DNA of 64,000 nt from an uncultured Collinsella sp. (GTDB lineage Bacteria; Actinomycetota; Coriobacteriia; Coriobacteriales; Coriobacteriaceae), in NCBI GenBank assembly GCA_959019945.1, contig CAUEQD010000006.1, forward strand, positions 52,184 to 116,183, written 5' to 3'. The position numbers were made by a program, and so were the translations under genes. Each line of letters begins with the position of its first letter. Position 1 is the stretch's first letter. This document shows, piece after piece, positions 43,428 to 53,088 of the stretch. The notes below the pieces were generated by a model, which was given only the letters and a program-made list of their open reading frames with translations, was not told where the DNA came from and did no database searches.

Positions 43428-45239
43428 ATGAATACTTCAAATGACATTTCCCACATCCGCAACTTCTCAATCGTTGCGCACATCGACCATGGCAAGTCAA
43501 CGATCAGTGACCGCATCCTCGAGCTCACCCATACCGTCGACGAGCGCGACATGGAGTCGCAGCTGCTCGACACCATGGATATCGAGCGCGAGCGCGGCAT
43601 TACGATCAAGTCCAATGCCGTTCGCGTGTCCTATGACGCCGACGATGGCGAGACGTATCAGTTCAATCTGATCGATACGCCGGGCCACGTGGACTTTACC
43701 TACGAGGTCTCGCGCTCGCTGGCAGCCTGTGAGGGCGCGGTGCTCGTTGTCGACGCCACGCAGGGCGTCGAGGCGCAGACCGTCTCCAACGCGACGCTCG
43801 CCATGAACGCCAATCTGGACATTGTGCCGGCCATCAACAAGATTGACCTGCCCTCGGCCCATCCCGATGAGGTTAAGACCGAGATCGAGGATGACCTGGC
43901 GATTCCTGCCGATGATGCCGTGTGTGTCTCGGGCAAGACCGGCGAGGGCATCCACGATCTGCTAGAGTCCATTGTCTTTTTGATCTCTCCGCCCAAGGGC
44001 GATGCGAACGCGCCGCTCAAGGCACTCATTCTGGATTCGTACTTCGACGAGTATCGTGGCGTCGTCGCCACGGTGCGCGTCTTTGACGGATCCATCAAAA
44101 AAGGCGATACCCTGCGCATGATGCAGGCAAAGGGCGACTTTTTGGTCGATGGCGTGGGCGTCAAGCGTCCCGCCGAGACCCCGGTCGACGCGCTGACGGT
44201 CGGCGAGGTCGGATACGTGGTCACGGGCCTGAAGGACCCCGAGGCCGTTCGCGTGGGCGATACCCTCACGTGGGCGTCGAATCCCTGCCCCGAGCCGCTT
44301 CCCGGTTACCGCGAGGCCAAGCCCATGGTCTATACGGGCCTGTTCCCGATCGATAACAAGGACTACGAGAACCTGCGTGATGCGCTCGATAAGCTGCACG
44401 TCAACGACCCGTCGTTGGTGTGGGAGCCCGAGACCTCGGTGGCGCTCGGCTTTGGCTTCCGCGTGGGCTTCCTGGGCCTGCTGCACATGGAAGTCGTCAA
44501 GGAGCGCCTGGAGCGCGAGTTCAACTTGGACCTCATTGCCACGAGCCCCTCGGTGGACTATCACGTCTACAAGACTGACGGCGAGATGATTGATGTCCGT
44601 AGCCCGCAGGATCTGCCCGAGGCTACGCGCATCGAGCGTATCGAGGAGCCCTACCTCAAGGCAAAGATCATCTGCCCGCCCGAGTATACGGGTGCCGTCA
44701 TGCAGCTCGCTATCGAGCACCGCGGCATTACTACCGACATGATCCATCTCACGAGCAAGTCGGTCGAGATGCGCTTTGATATGCCGCTTGCCGAGCTCAT
44801 CTTGGACTTCTTCGATCAGCTCAAGAGCCGTACCAAGGGCTATGCCTCGCTCGACTACGAGTTCAACGAGTACCGTCCATCTGAGCTTGTGAAGCTCGAT
44901 ATCTTGCTTTCGGGCGACGAGGTGGACGCGCTGTCGTTTATCGTCCATAAGGACAAGGCCTACGGTCTTGCCCGCGGCCTGTGCGACAAGCTCAAGGAGA
45001 TTATTCCGCGTCAGCTGTTCGAGGTGCCCATCCAGGGCGCTATCGGCAACAAGATCATTGCCCGCTCCACCGTCAAAGCGCGTCGCAAGGACGTGCTTGC
45101 CAAGTGCTACGGCGGCGATATCTCGCGTAAGCGCAAGCTGCTCGAGAAGCAGAAAGAGGGCAAGAAGCGCATGAAGGCCATCGGCTCGGTCGAGGTCCCT
45201 CAGGAGGCCTTTATGGCGATCCTCAAGGTGGACGAGTAG
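43428..45239 (+). CDS. lepA: Elongation factor 4 (LepA)
   Basis: A 603-residue translational GTPase that back-translocates or remodels ribosomes. G1 is [10 protein letters not shown]3 DTPGHVD and G4 NKIDLP; the LepA-specific C-terminal domain is complete, with [21 protein letters not shown] near the end. ATG 43428 is chosen because the 20 residues before it would come from the terminator hairpin. It leads the lepA-dus-hemW group. Confidence 0.97.
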   Translation: MNTSNDISHIRNFSIVAHIDHGKSTISDRILELTHTVDERDMESQLLDTMDIERERGITIKSNAVRVSYDADDGETYQFNLIDTPGHVDFTYEVSRSLAACEGAVLVVDATQGVEAQTVSNATLAMNANLDIVPAINKIDLPSAHPDEVKTEIEDDLAIPADDAVCVSGKTGEGIHDLLESIVFLISPPKGDANAPLKALILDSYFDEYRGVVATVRVFDGSIKKGDTLRMMQAKGDFLVDGVGVKRPAETPVDALTVGEVGYVVTGLKDPEAVRVGDTLTWASNPCPEPLPGYREAKPMVYTGLFPIDNKDYENLRDALDKLHVNDPSLVWEPETSVALGFGFRVGFLGLLHMEVVKERLEREFNLDLIATSPSVDYHVYKTDGEMIDVRSPQDLPEATRIERIEEPYLKAKIICPPEYTGAVMQLAIEHRGITTDMIHLTSKSVEMRFDMPLAELILDFFDQLKSRTKGYASLDYEFNEYRPSELVKLDILLSGDEVDALSFIVHKDKAYGLARGLCDKLKEIIPRQLFEVPIQGAIGNKIIARSTVKARRKDVLAKCYGGDISRKRKLLEKQKEGKKRMKAIGSVEVPQEAFMAILKVDE

Positions 45240-45243
45240 GTCC

Positions 45244-46287
45244 ATGGCGCTTTCTGAATACAGCAAGCGGCTGCTGGGTGCCTATGCCGAGCAGCCGTTC
45301 CTTATGGCTCCCATGGCGGGCGTGACCGACCCCGCCTATCGCATCATGTGCCGCCGCCGCGGTGCCAACCTTGCCTACAGCGAGATGGTGAGCGTGGCGG
45401 GCCTTGCCTATGCCAGCAATAAGACGTGGCGCCTGGTGCTGCCGGCCGATGAGGAGCAGCAGATTTGCGTGCAGCTCTTTGGCTCCAAGCCCGATCAGTT
45501 TGCGAGCGCCGTCGCCGCCGTCGAGGAGCGTGTGGGCGATCGCCTGTCGCTCATCGATATCAACATGGCCTGTCCTGCCCGCAAGGTTGTCACCAAGGGC
45601 GAGGGCTCTGCCCTTATGCGCACGCCCGATTTGGCCGAGAAGATCGTCGAGGCCACGGTGGGCGCGGCGCACGTGCCCGTGACCGTAAAGATCCGCAAGG
45701 GCTTTTACGCCGAGGACCGTAATGCCGCGACGTTTGCCCAGATGCTCGAAGGCGCCGGCGCCACCGCGGTGGCGGTGCATGGTCGTTGCGCCACGCAGCT
45801 CTACACAGGGCAGGCCGATTGGTCGGTCGTCGATGAGGTGGCCGACGCCGTCGAGATTCCCGTGATCGGTTCGGGCGATGTGTTCTGCGCCGAGGATGCC
45901 GCGGAGCATCTGCGCAGCTCGGGTGCCAGCGCGGTGTTTATCGCGCGCGGTATCTATGGCAACCCGTGGGTGTTCGGTGATGCTCGCGCCCTTGCGCTCG
46001 ATGGCACGCCGGTGCCGGCGCGCAGCTCCGTTGAGCGCCTAGACGCTCTGCGTGAGCACCTAACGCTGACGCATGAGCTCCTGCCGCTCATGTCGCGTGC
46101 CCGTACGTACGCAAGCTGGTACTTAAAAGGCATGCCCCATGCCGCCGCTTGGCGTGCTCATGTGGTTCGCTGCTCCACGTACGAGGAGTTCATGGCACTG
46201 GTCGATGAGATCGAGCGCGATGTGGTGGCCTGCGAGGCCGCCCTTGCCGCCGGCGAATCGGTGCCCCCTCATCCTCTGGAGGCTTAA
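45244..46287 (+). CDS. dus: tRNA-dihydrouridine synthase
   Basis: A 347-residue FMN barrel enzyme reducing uridines in tRNA. APMAGVTDPAYR lies at the N-terminus, the catalytic cysteine is in DINMACPARKV, and KIRKGF and GDVFCAEDA contact FMN. Compared with DusB the NMGCP motif reads NMACP. ATG 45244 is 4 bases after lepA; the gene is coupled to hemW 2 bases downstream. The specific Dus subclass is not resolved. Confidence 0.94.
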   Translation: MALSEYSKRLLGAYAEQPFLMAPMAGVTDPAYRIMCRRRGANLAYSEMVSVAGLAYASNKTWRLVLPADEEQQICVQLFGSKPDQFASAVAAVEERVGDRLSLIDINMACPARKVVTKGEGSALMRTPDLAEKIVEATVGAAHVPVTVKIRKGFYAEDRNAATFAQMLEGAGATAVAVHGRCATQLYTGQADWSVVDEVADAVEIPVIGSGDVFCAEDAAEHLRSSGASAVFIARGIYGNPWVFGDARALALDGTPVPARSSVERLDALREHLTLTHELLPLMSRARTYASWYLKGMPHAAAWRAHVVRCSTYEEFMALVDEIERDVVACEAALAAGESVPPHPLEA

Positions 46288-46289
46288 GG

Positions 46290-47522
46290 GTGGCCGTTAC
46301 CGCACTGTACGTGCACGTGCCGTTTTGCGCCCAAAAGTGCCGGTACTGCGACTTTGACTCGCGCAGTTTTGCTCCGTGCGACCTGAGCGCTGCGCTCGAT
46401 GCCTATTTTGAGCAGTTGTTCGCGCGTCTCGATGCTTTTGGCAAGGCTGATGCCCTTGACCAGATCCGCACCGTCTATGTTGGCGGCGGTACGCCGTCGC
46501 TGGCGGGGGAGCGCCTGGTGGAGCTGGCGCGGCGTATTCGTGCGTGGTGTGCCCCCGTTGAGTTTACCTGCGAGGCCAATCCCGAGTCGCTGACCGCCGA
46601 GCTTGCTACTGCACTTGTCAAGGTTGGTGTCACACGCGTCTCTCTGGGCGTGCAAACGCTCGATAACGCCGAACTTACTGCCATCGGCCGTATTCACGAT
46701 GCCGATCGGGCGCTCGCCGCCATCGCGACGGTCAAGAACGCTGGGCTTGATGTGTCGTGCGACCTTATGTGCGGACTTCCCGGGCAGACCGCAGCGAGTT
46801 GGAAGCGCACGCTCGATGGCGTGCTGGTGGCGGCCCCGCATCATGTGTCGGTCTACCCGCTCACGCTTGAGGAGGGGACGCCCCTTTATCGCATGGCGCG
46901 CCGCGACGAGTCGCTCGAGCCCGACGAGGATTTTCAGGCTTCGTGCATGGACTTGGCACGCGAGCTCCTGGGTGCCGCCGGCTATCACCCGTATGAGGTG
47001 GCGAGCTACGCGCTCGACGGCCATGAGTGCGCCCATAACATTGCCTACTGGACCGGACGGGGCTATCTGGGCCTGGGTCGTTCTGCCGCGGGCATGCTCG
47101 ACGCCGAGGATTTCGACCGTCTCGCAGGTTTGTTCCCCGGCGTGTCTTCTCGAGGCGATGCGTACCGCGTGCGTCTGGTGCAACGTGACGATGACGCGAT
47201 GGCGTTCGAGACCGAATATCTGTCGCAGCGCGAGGCTGCGGCTGAAGACCTGATGCTCGCTTGTCGCATGACGCGCGGTGTCGCGTCCGACCTGTTGGTT
47301 CGTGCAGCTTTCGTCATCCCAACGGGCGAGTTGGCAGCTGCCTGCGATCACGCGCTCGAATTGGGACTTGCCACGTGGGTGCCCGAGGCGCTCGGGGCCC
47401 ATGAGGGATCCTTCACTTCGGCAGATGTCGTCGCAGGCCGCGCCCGCGCCCGTTTAGCGCCGACACACCTAGGTTGGCTCGATGGAAATGTTCTGTTCGA
47501 GCTGTTTTGGGGTCTAGCATAG
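46290..47522 (+). CDS. hemW: HemW-type radical SAM heme chaperone
   Basis: A 410-residue radical SAM protein. The HVPFCAQKCRYCDFDS segment is the HemW/HemN-like CxxxCxxC motif with the following CDF. VYVGGGTPSLAG and SLGVQTLDN are further family motifs. The additional cysteine of HemN proper is absent, so it is the heme chaperone type (formerly called HemN-like) rather than an oxygen-independent coproporphyrinogen oxidase. It starts at GTG 46290, after GGAGG. Confidence 0.93.
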   Translation: MAVTALYVHVPFCAQKCRYCDFDSRSFAPCDLSAALDAYFEQLFARLDAFGKADALDQIRTVYVGGGTPSLAGERLVELARRIRAWCAPVEFTCEANPESLTAELATALVKVGVTRVSLGVQTLDNAELTAIGRIHDADRALAAIATVKNAGLDVSCDLMCGLPGQTAASWKRTLDGVLVAAPHHVSVYPLTLEEGTPLYRMARRDESLEPDEDFQASCMDLARELLGAAGYHPYEVASYALDGHECAHNIAYWTGRGYLGLGRSAAGMLDAEDFDRLAGLFPGVSSRGDAYRVRLVQRDDDAMAFETEYLSQREAAAEDLMLACRMTRGVASDLLVRAAFVIPTGELAAACDHALELGLATWVPEALGAHEGSFTSADVVAGRARARLAPTHLGWLDGNVLFELFWGLA

Positions 47523-47580
47523 ACCGCTCGGGTAGAATTACCGCAATATATACGCTGCTTTGAGCAGGAGGTTGCCGCGC

Positions 47581-48684
47581 ATGGCGACGATGAACGAAAA
47601 AGATTACTACGAGATTCTGGGTGTCTCCAAGGACGCCACCTCGCGTGATATTCAAAAGGCCTTCCAGCAAAAGGCCCGCAAGCTCCATCCGGACGTCAAC
47701 AAAGAGCCGGATGCCGAGGAAAAGTTTAAAGAGGTTTCCGAGGCCTACGCCGTGCTTTCGGACGAGCAGAAGCGTTCGCGCTACGACGCCATGCGTTCGG
47801 GCAACCCCTTTTCCGGTGCTCCTACGGCTTCGCCCTATGGCGGCGGCTACGCCGGCAGCGCGGGCTATGGCAATCCCTTTGAGGGCGGTTTTCCCTTTGG
47901 TGGCGCCTGGGGCCAGCCGCGTCGCGGGCAGGCTGCCTACAATCCCGAGAACGGCGCCAACGTGGTCGTCGATATCAAACTCGACGCCAAGGAGGCAAAG
48001 GGCGGTGCCCGCAAGACCGTCCGCTACACGCGCTTCGATACCTGTAACAACTGCGGCGGTTCGGGCTCTGTCTCCTCCGAGCATGCCCATACCTGCCCAA
48101 GCTGTGGCGGCCGCGGCCATATCGACGTCGACCTGTCCTTCCTGTTTGGTGCGGGCACGTTCCAGTCGGTCTGCCCCGAGTGCGGCGGTTCCGGTAAGGT
48201 CGTGGCCGACCCCTGCCCTGATTGCGGCGGCAGCGGTCGTACTCGCGTAACCTCCGAGCAGACGATTGAGTTTCCTGCCGGCACGCACGATGGCGACGAG
48301 GTCCGCATTGGCGGCATGGGTCATGCTGGCACCAACGGTGCCGCGGGCGGCGATCTGGTCGGCCGCGCCCATGTTGAGGCCGAGCGCTTGGAAGGCAAAG
48401 CTCGTACCGGTTTTTACCTGATGGGCATCGTGGCGCCGTTTTTGGTACTCTCGGCCATCTCGGGCGTGTTCTCGGCCTTTGCCGTGATGTGCTTTATTCC
48501 GTTTGCCATGGGCCTGTTCATGGTGCTTTCGGACGGCGTGCTTCATCGCAGCCTGCTGTGGTGGAAGCGCGGCGCGATGCAGTTTGCCAACGGTTTTGCC
48601 AACGGCTTCATGTTCGCGCTCGTGTCGGTTTGGTTCGCGAGCTGCTCGCAACGGGCCATGCTTTCGCCGTACCAAATGCAATAA
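47581..48684 (+). CDS. Membrane-anchored DnaJ-type co-chaperone
   Basis: A 367-residue protein with an unusual order. Residues 6-70 form a J domain with the HPD motif at 36-38. A Gly/Phe region follows to about 110. Four zinc motifs stand at about 155 (CNNCGGSG), 172 (CPSCGGRG), 198 (CPECGGSG) and 212 (CPDCGGSG). Only part of the substrate-binding domain follows, and then residues about 278-354 contain three predicted membrane helices in place of the C-terminal domain and dimerisation region. ATG 47581 follows AGGAGG; a TAGAAT hexamer near 47535 may be its promoter. It would recruit DnaK to the membrane, by inference. Confidence 0.85.
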   Translation: MATMNEKDYYEILGVSKDATSRDIQKAFQQKARKLHPDVNKEPDAEEKFKEVSEAYAVLSDEQKRSRYDAMRSGNPFSGAPTASPYGGGYAGSAGYGNPFEGGFPFGGAWGQPRRGQAAYNPENGANVVVDIKLDAKEAKGGARKTVRYTRFDTCNNCGGSGSVSSEHAHTCPSCGGRGHIDVDLSFLFGAGTFQSVCPECGGSGKVVADPCPDCGGSGRTRVTSEQTIEFPAGTHDGDEVRIGGMGHAGTNGAAGGDLVGRAHVEAERLEGKARTGFYLMGIVAPFLVLSAISGVFSAFAVMCFIPFAMGLFMVLSDGVLHRSLLWWKRGAMQFANGFANGFMFALVSVWFASCSQRAMLSPYQMQ

Positions 48685-48765
48685 CATCAAACCCTCTGTT
48701 TGCGGTCGGCCCTGCTTGGGTATAGGACGCACTGTGACAATAATGAAAGTCGGAAGGATTCGGTC

Positions 48766-49914
48766 GTGTCGGAAAATAGGGATTACTACGAGGTGCTTGG
48801 CGTCGACAGGGATGCCGACGCGCGGACGATTAAGCGTGCGTTTCTAAAGAAGGCCCGTACCGTACATCCGGATGTTTCGGACGACCCCGAGGCCGAGGCC
48901 AAGTTCAAGGAGCTCAACGAGGCCTATTCCGTTCTTTCCGATGAGCAGAAGCGTGCTAACTACGACCGTTACGGCACTGCCGACGGCCCTGGTGGTTCGG
49001 GCTACGTCGATATCAACGATATCTTTGGTGGCATGGGCATGGACGACTTGTTCTCGTCGTTCTTTGGCGGCGGTGCCGGCGGTGGCGCCCGCAGCCGTCG
49101 TGAGCGTCGTCGCGGACGAGACATGGCCATCTCGCTTTCGGTGACGCTCGAGGAGGCGGCGCTCGGCTGCAAAAAGACAATCAGCTATGACCGCCTTGCT
49201 CCTTGCGAGGACTGCAATGGCACCGGTAGGGCAGAGGGCGCACAGGAAAAGCAGTGCGGCCGCTGCCACGGTACGGGCTACGTCACGACGGTTCAGCGTT
49301 CGTTCCTGGGCCAGGTTCAGTCTTCCTCGCCTTGCCCCGACTGCCATGGCGAGGGCACGGTTATCGATCATCCCTGCGAGACCTGCGACGGTCAAGGCCG
49401 CACGCCTTCGCACGAAAAGATCGACATCGATATTCCCGCCGGCGTTTCGACCGGTCGCCAGCTGCGCGTGAGCGGCTTTGGCGAGGCCGGCCTTCGCGGC
49501 GAGCCTTCGGGCGACCTGATTGTCAACGTGCGCGTTGCCGACCATGAGCGCTTTAAGCGCAACGGGGACGACCTGTACCTGGTGAGCGATATCTCGATTG
49601 CGCAGGCTGCGCTCGGCTGCGAGATCGAGGTCGAGGGCATTATGCCCGACGAGGTCGTTAAGGTGACGGTTCCCGCCGGCGCCCAGTACGGCGACACCGT
49701 GAGCGTCAATAATTACGGCATGCCGCGCATTGGCGGTGGCGGTTCGCGTGGCCGCCTGATCGTGCAACTGCGCGTGGTCGTTCCCACCAATCTTTCCAAT
49801 AAGCAGCGCGAGCTGCTCCGTGCTTTTGCCGATGAGATGGGCGATGACGTCGCTTCCGGTAAGAAGTCGGTGACCGACCGTATCAAGAGTGCCCTCGACG
49901 ATATCCTCGATTAA
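48766..49914 (+). CDS. dnaJ: Chaperone protein DnaJ
   Basis: A 382-residue standard DnaJ: J domain with HPD, Gly-rich region, four CxxCxGxG zinc motifs (CEDCNGTG, CGRCHGTG, CPDCHGEG, CETCDGQG), both C-terminal substrate-binding domains and the end. GTG 48766 follows GGAAGGA. It lies 81 bases after the membrane-anchored paralogue and 9 bases before mtaB. No grpE, dnaK or hrcA is adjacent and no CIRCE element was seen. Confidence 0.96.
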   Translation: MSENRDYYEVLGVDRDADARTIKRAFLKKARTVHPDVSDDPEAEAKFKELNEAYSVLSDEQKRANYDRYGTADGPGGSGYVDINDIFGGMGMDDLFSSFFGGGAGGGARSRRERRRGRDMAISLSVTLEEAALGCKKTISYDRLAPCEDCNGTGRAEGAQEKQCGRCHGTGYVTTVQRSFLGQVQSSSPCPDCHGEGTVIDHPCETCDGQGRTPSHEKIDIDIPAGVSTGRQLRVSGFGEAGLRGEPSGDLIVNVRVADHERFKRNGDDLYLVSDISIAQAALGCEIEVEGIMPDEVVKVTVPAGAQYGDTVSVNNYGMPRIGGGGSRGRLIVQLRVVVPTNLSNKQRELLRAFADEMGDDVASGKKSVTDRIKSALDDILD

Positions 49915-49923
49915 GGAGCCCGC

Positions 49924-51216
49924 GTGCTCGCACCCCATATTTCCGTCGTCAACCTCGGTTGCCGTGTCAACCGGGTTGAGTCTGACCGTATCACTGCCGA
50001 TCTTATGCGCCTGGGCTTTGCTATTGTGGAGCCCCAGGATGCCGATCTGATCGTCATTAACACTTGTGCCGTTACGGGCGAGGCCGAGGCCAAGACCCGT
50101 AAGGCCGTCCGTCATGCGCTGGCCCATCCAAACGAGCCCTATGTGCTCGTGACCGGATGCGTGGTCAATTTGCATCCCGAGGAGCTGTCGGAGCTTTCGG
50201 ATCGCGTGATTGCCGAGCCGTCCAAGATAGATGTCGCCGATCGTGTCTGCGAGGTGCTGGGCGTTGAGTCCGATAGTGTTCCCGCCTGCAGCGATGGTGA
50301 GGTGGTCGATGCGCTCGGTCGCTCTCGCCTGGGCGTGAAGATTCAGGACGGCTGCAACCATCGCTGCACCTATTGCATTGTGTGGAAGGGGCGCGGCCCC
50401 GAGCGCTCCGTGCCCGTCGAGTCCGTGCTCGAGCAAGTTCGCGAGGCCCAGGAGGCCGGCGTGCCCGAGGTGGTGCTGACCGGTGTGAACCTGGGTGCCT
50501 ACGATGGCAAGAGCGCGACCGACGAGCACGTCGAAATCGATGAGCTGCTCGAGGCCATCATGGAGCGCACGTCTATTCCGCATGTGCGCATTTCCTCGGT
50601 CGAGCCCATGGATATCTCCGAGCGCCTGCTTAAGGTTATGGCGCGCTACCCGCAGCGTATCGCCCCGTTTTTGCACCTGCCCGTGCAGTCCGGCTGCACG
50701 GCGACCCTGCATCGCATGGGCCGTCCCTATAGCGCCGAGGCCTTTGAGGACACGGTGCGTATGATTCGCGCCAACTTGCCCCAGGCGTCCCTTTCGTGCG
50801 ATGTCATCGTCGGTTTTCCTGGTGAGACGGACGTGGAGTTCGAGGAGTCGCTGGCGCTGTGCCGCCGTGTGGGTTTCTCGCGTATGCACGTGTTCCGCTA
50901 CAGCAAGCGTCCCGGTACCCTTGCTGCCGACATGCCCGACCAGGTGCCACCCGAGGTTATGGCCGAGCGCAGCCGCCGTATGCGGGCCGCCGCACAGGAG
51001 CTCGCTATTGCCGACGCTCGTCGTCGCGTGGGCACGGTCGAGCGTGCCGTGCTCGAGTATGGTGACAACCTGACGCTCGGCTCGTTCCATCATGCCCGTC
51101 TTGACGATACCTGTGGACTTACAGCCCCGTGCCTGCTCGATGTTGCTATCATCGGAGTCGATGATTCCGGCTTGGTCCATGCACGCAGGGAGGTTCATGG
51201 AAGCCTCGAAGATTAG
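49924..51216 (+). CDS. mtaB: tRNA (N6-threonylcarbamoyladenosine37) methylthiotransferase MtaB
   Basis: A 430-residue MiaB-family enzyme adding a methylthio group to t6A37. Three cysteines of the auxiliary cluster are in NLGCRVN, INTCAVTG and VTGCVVN. The radical SAM motif is GCNHRCTYCIV, and the C-terminal TRAM region follows. The WKGRGP and VNLGAYD stretches are nearer MtaB than MiaB. It starts at GTG 49924. Its end overlaps phoH by 20 bases. Confidence 0.93.
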   Translation: MLAPHISVVNLGCRVNRVESDRITADLMRLGFAIVEPQDADLIVINTCAVTGEAEAKTRKAVRHALAHPNEPYVLVTGCVVNLHPEELSELSDRVIAEPSKIDVADRVCEVLGVESDSVPACSDGEVVDALGRSRLGVKIQDGCNHRCTYCIVWKGRGPERSVPVESVLEQVREAQEAGVPEVVLTGVNLGAYDGKSATDEHVEIDELLEAIMERTSIPHVRISSVEPMDISERLLKVMARYPQRIAPFLHLPVQSGCTATLHRMGRPYSAEAFEDTVRMIRANLPQASLSCDVIVGFPGETDVEFEESLALCRRVGFSRMHVFRYSKRPGTLAADMPDQVPPEVMAERSRRMRAAAQELAIADARRRVGTVERAVLEYGDNLTLGSFHHARLDDTCGLTAPCLLDVAIIGVDDSGLVHARREVHGSLED

Positions 51217-52183
51217 ACTTACCGTTCCCGAGGGAATTGATCCCTCGTGCGTTTTGGGCGCCGGCGACGGCGTCCTTCGCGCGCTCGAGAGCTTGGTTCG
51301 CGCTCACGTGGTCGCCCGTGGCGATAGCATCGCCGTGAGCGGCGACCCGGACGAGGTCGAACTCGTGGCGCGCTTTTTCGAGCACGCTTTTCGCGAGGCG
51401 GCCGCCGGACGCACGCTGTCTGCCGACTATGTCTCTCGCTGCCTGGCCTTCTTGCGCGACGGTGAGCACGAGGCTACGTCGCTTCGCGATGATGTGCTGC
51501 TTTCGCATCGCGGTCGCGTCATTCGCCCCAAGACGCTCGGTCAAAAGCGTTACGTGGATGCCATCCGCTCGCATACCATCACGTTTGGACTAGGTCCTGC
51601 CGGTACTGGTAAGACCTATCTGGCCATGGCGCTCGCCGTTGCCGCGCTCAAGCGTCACGAGGTGGGCCGTCTGATCTTGACGCGTCCGGTTGTCGAGGCG
51701 GGGGAGAACCTGGGTTTTTTGCCCGGTACCCTTGAGGAAAAGATCGACCCCTACATGCGTCCGCTCTACGACGCCCTTTTTGACATGATGGACCGAGAGC
51801 GCACCGATGAGCTTATGGAGCGCGGCGTGATCGAGATCGCCCCGCTTGCCTACATGCGCGGCCGTACACTGAGCGATGCCTTCGTGGTTCTCGACGAGGC
51901 CCAAAATACCACGCCCGAGCAGATGAAGATGTTCCTGACGCGCCTGGGCTTTAACTCCAAGTTTGTGATTACCGGCGACCTGAGCCAGCGCGACCTGGTG
52001 GGTCGTCGCGGCGGTCTTGCCGACGTTGAGTGGATTTTGGGCCGTGTTGACGATGTCGCATTTTCGCACCTCGAGCGTGCCGACGTGGTGCGCCATGCCT
52101 TGGTGGGGCGTATCGTCGAGGCATACGATGCTTATGATGATGTGCGCGAGCAGCGCCCGCGCGACCGAAAGGAGTCCCGTTGA
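51197..52183 (+). CDS. phoH: PhoH-like ATPase (YbeZ)
   Basis: A 328-residue ATPase in the usual phoH-ybeY-dgkA-era group. Walker A is GPAGTGKTYLAMA and Walker B VVLDEAQNTT; an N-terminal KH-like region precedes the ATPase. ATG 51197 follows AGGGAGG; the upstream in-frame ATG at 51092 lies inside mtaB without a site. Its partner YbeY follows, overlapping by 4 bases. It likely helps rRNA maturation. Confidence 0.95.
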   Translation: MEASKIRLTVPEGIDPSCVLGAGDGVLRALESLVRAHVVARGDSIAVSGDPDEVELVARFFEHAFREAAAGRTLSADYVSRCLAFLRDGEHEATSLRDDVLLSHRGRVIRPKTLGQKRYVDAIRSHTITFGLGPAGTGKTYLAMALAVAALKRHEVGRLILTRPVVEAGENLGFLPGTLEEKIDPYMRPLYDALFDMMDRERTDELMERGVIEIAPLAYMRGRTLSDAFVVLDEAQNTTPEQMKMFLTRLGFNSKFVITGDLSQRDLVGRRGGLADVEWILGRVDDVAFSHLERADVVRHALVGRIVEAYDAYDDVREQRPRDRKESR

Positions 52184-52689
52184 GTGTATTGATCAGCAAT
52201 GATGCCGAGCTCGATACGCTGCTTGACGCGCTGGAGGTGGAGCACATCTGCGAGGTCGTGCTTGCCGCCGAGGGCGTTGAGCGTGAAGTCGAGATTTCCC
52301 TTTCGTATGTCGATGAGGACGAGATGCACGAGCTCAACCACGAGTGGCGCGGTATCGACCGTACCACCGATGTTCTCTCTTTTGAATGCGACTCGGCCTT
52401 TGACGAGGATATTCCCGCCGACGAGACGCTCGAGCTCGGCGATATCATCTTGGCCCCGGAGGTCATTGCCCGTCAGGCCCCCGGCTTTGGCAATAGCCCT
52501 GCCGACGAGTGCCGCCTGATGCTCGTGCATGGCATGCTGCACCTGCTGGGGTATGACCATATCGAGGACGACGAGGCCGAGGTCATGGAGGCCCGCGAGG
52601 ACGCCATCTTGCGCGATCTGGCGCTCGAGCGCGGCGAGGACCCCAAGCTGGTCCACGTCGGCCCCATCACCAACCACGCCCACGACTAG
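52180..52689 (+). CDS. ybeY: Endoribonuclease YbeY
   Basis: A 169-residue metallo-endoribonuclease of 16S rRNA processing. The zinc site is HGMLHLLGYDH, and the family TDVLSFE segment precedes it. The start is TTG 52180, overlapping the phoH stop and following AAAGGAG by 5 bases. The C-terminal 20 residues are an extra tail. Confidence 0.95.
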   Translation: MSVLISNDAELDTLLDALEVEHICEVVLAAEGVEREVEISLSYVDEDEMHELNHEWRGIDRTTDVLSFECDSAFDEDIPADETLELGDIILAPEVIARQAPGFGNSPADECRLMLVHGMLHLLGYDHIEDDEAEVMEAREDAILRDLALERGEDPKLVHVGPITNHAHD

Positions 52690-52698
52690 GAGCCGTCT

Positions 52699-53076
52699 AT
52701 GATTCCCGGATCGAACAAGGACCATCCGTCCTTCTTAAAGTCGTTCTCCTACGCCATGGAGGGCTTCGTCACCGCCGTCAAGACCGAGCGCAACATTAAG
52801 GTCATGCTCGTGGCGGGCGTGTGCACCGTCATTGCCGGCTGCATCGTGGGGCTCGACATTGCCGAGTGGGCCACGGTTATCATCTGCTGTGGCTTGGTGA
52901 TTCACGGCGAGCTGTGCAACACAGCCATGGAGGCGATCGTCGACCTGGCGACCCAGGAGCTCCATCCGCTGGCAAAGCGTGCGAAGGATATCGCCGCCGC
53001 CTCCGTATACGTACTTTCCATCACCGCCGCGATTGTGGGATTGCTGGTATTTGCCCACGCGCTCGACTTTATTTAG
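52699..53076 (+). CDS. dgkA: Undecaprenol/diacylglycerol kinase
   Basis: A 125-residue DgkA-type integral kinase with three membrane helices. The catalytic helix reads ELCNTAMEAIVDLATQELHPLAKRAKDIAAASV, with the family E...NTA.E..VD motif and KD.AA. In Gram-positive bacteria this family phosphorylates undecaprenol. ATG 52699 follows GGAG. It sits between ybeY and era as usual. Confidence 0.94.
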   Translation: MIPGSNKDHPSFLKSFSYAMEGFVTAVKTERNIKVMLVAGVCTVIAGCIVGLDIAEWATVIICCGLVIHGELCNTAMEAIVDLATQELHPLAKRAKDIAAASVYVLSITAAIVGLLVFAHALDFI

Positions 53077-53088
53077 AAAGGGATTTTC

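Noticed and set aside
48844..51198. A 784-codon frame antisense to dnaJ and mtaB
   Set aside because: It spans two well-supported genes on the opposite strand and shows only shadow-type composition.
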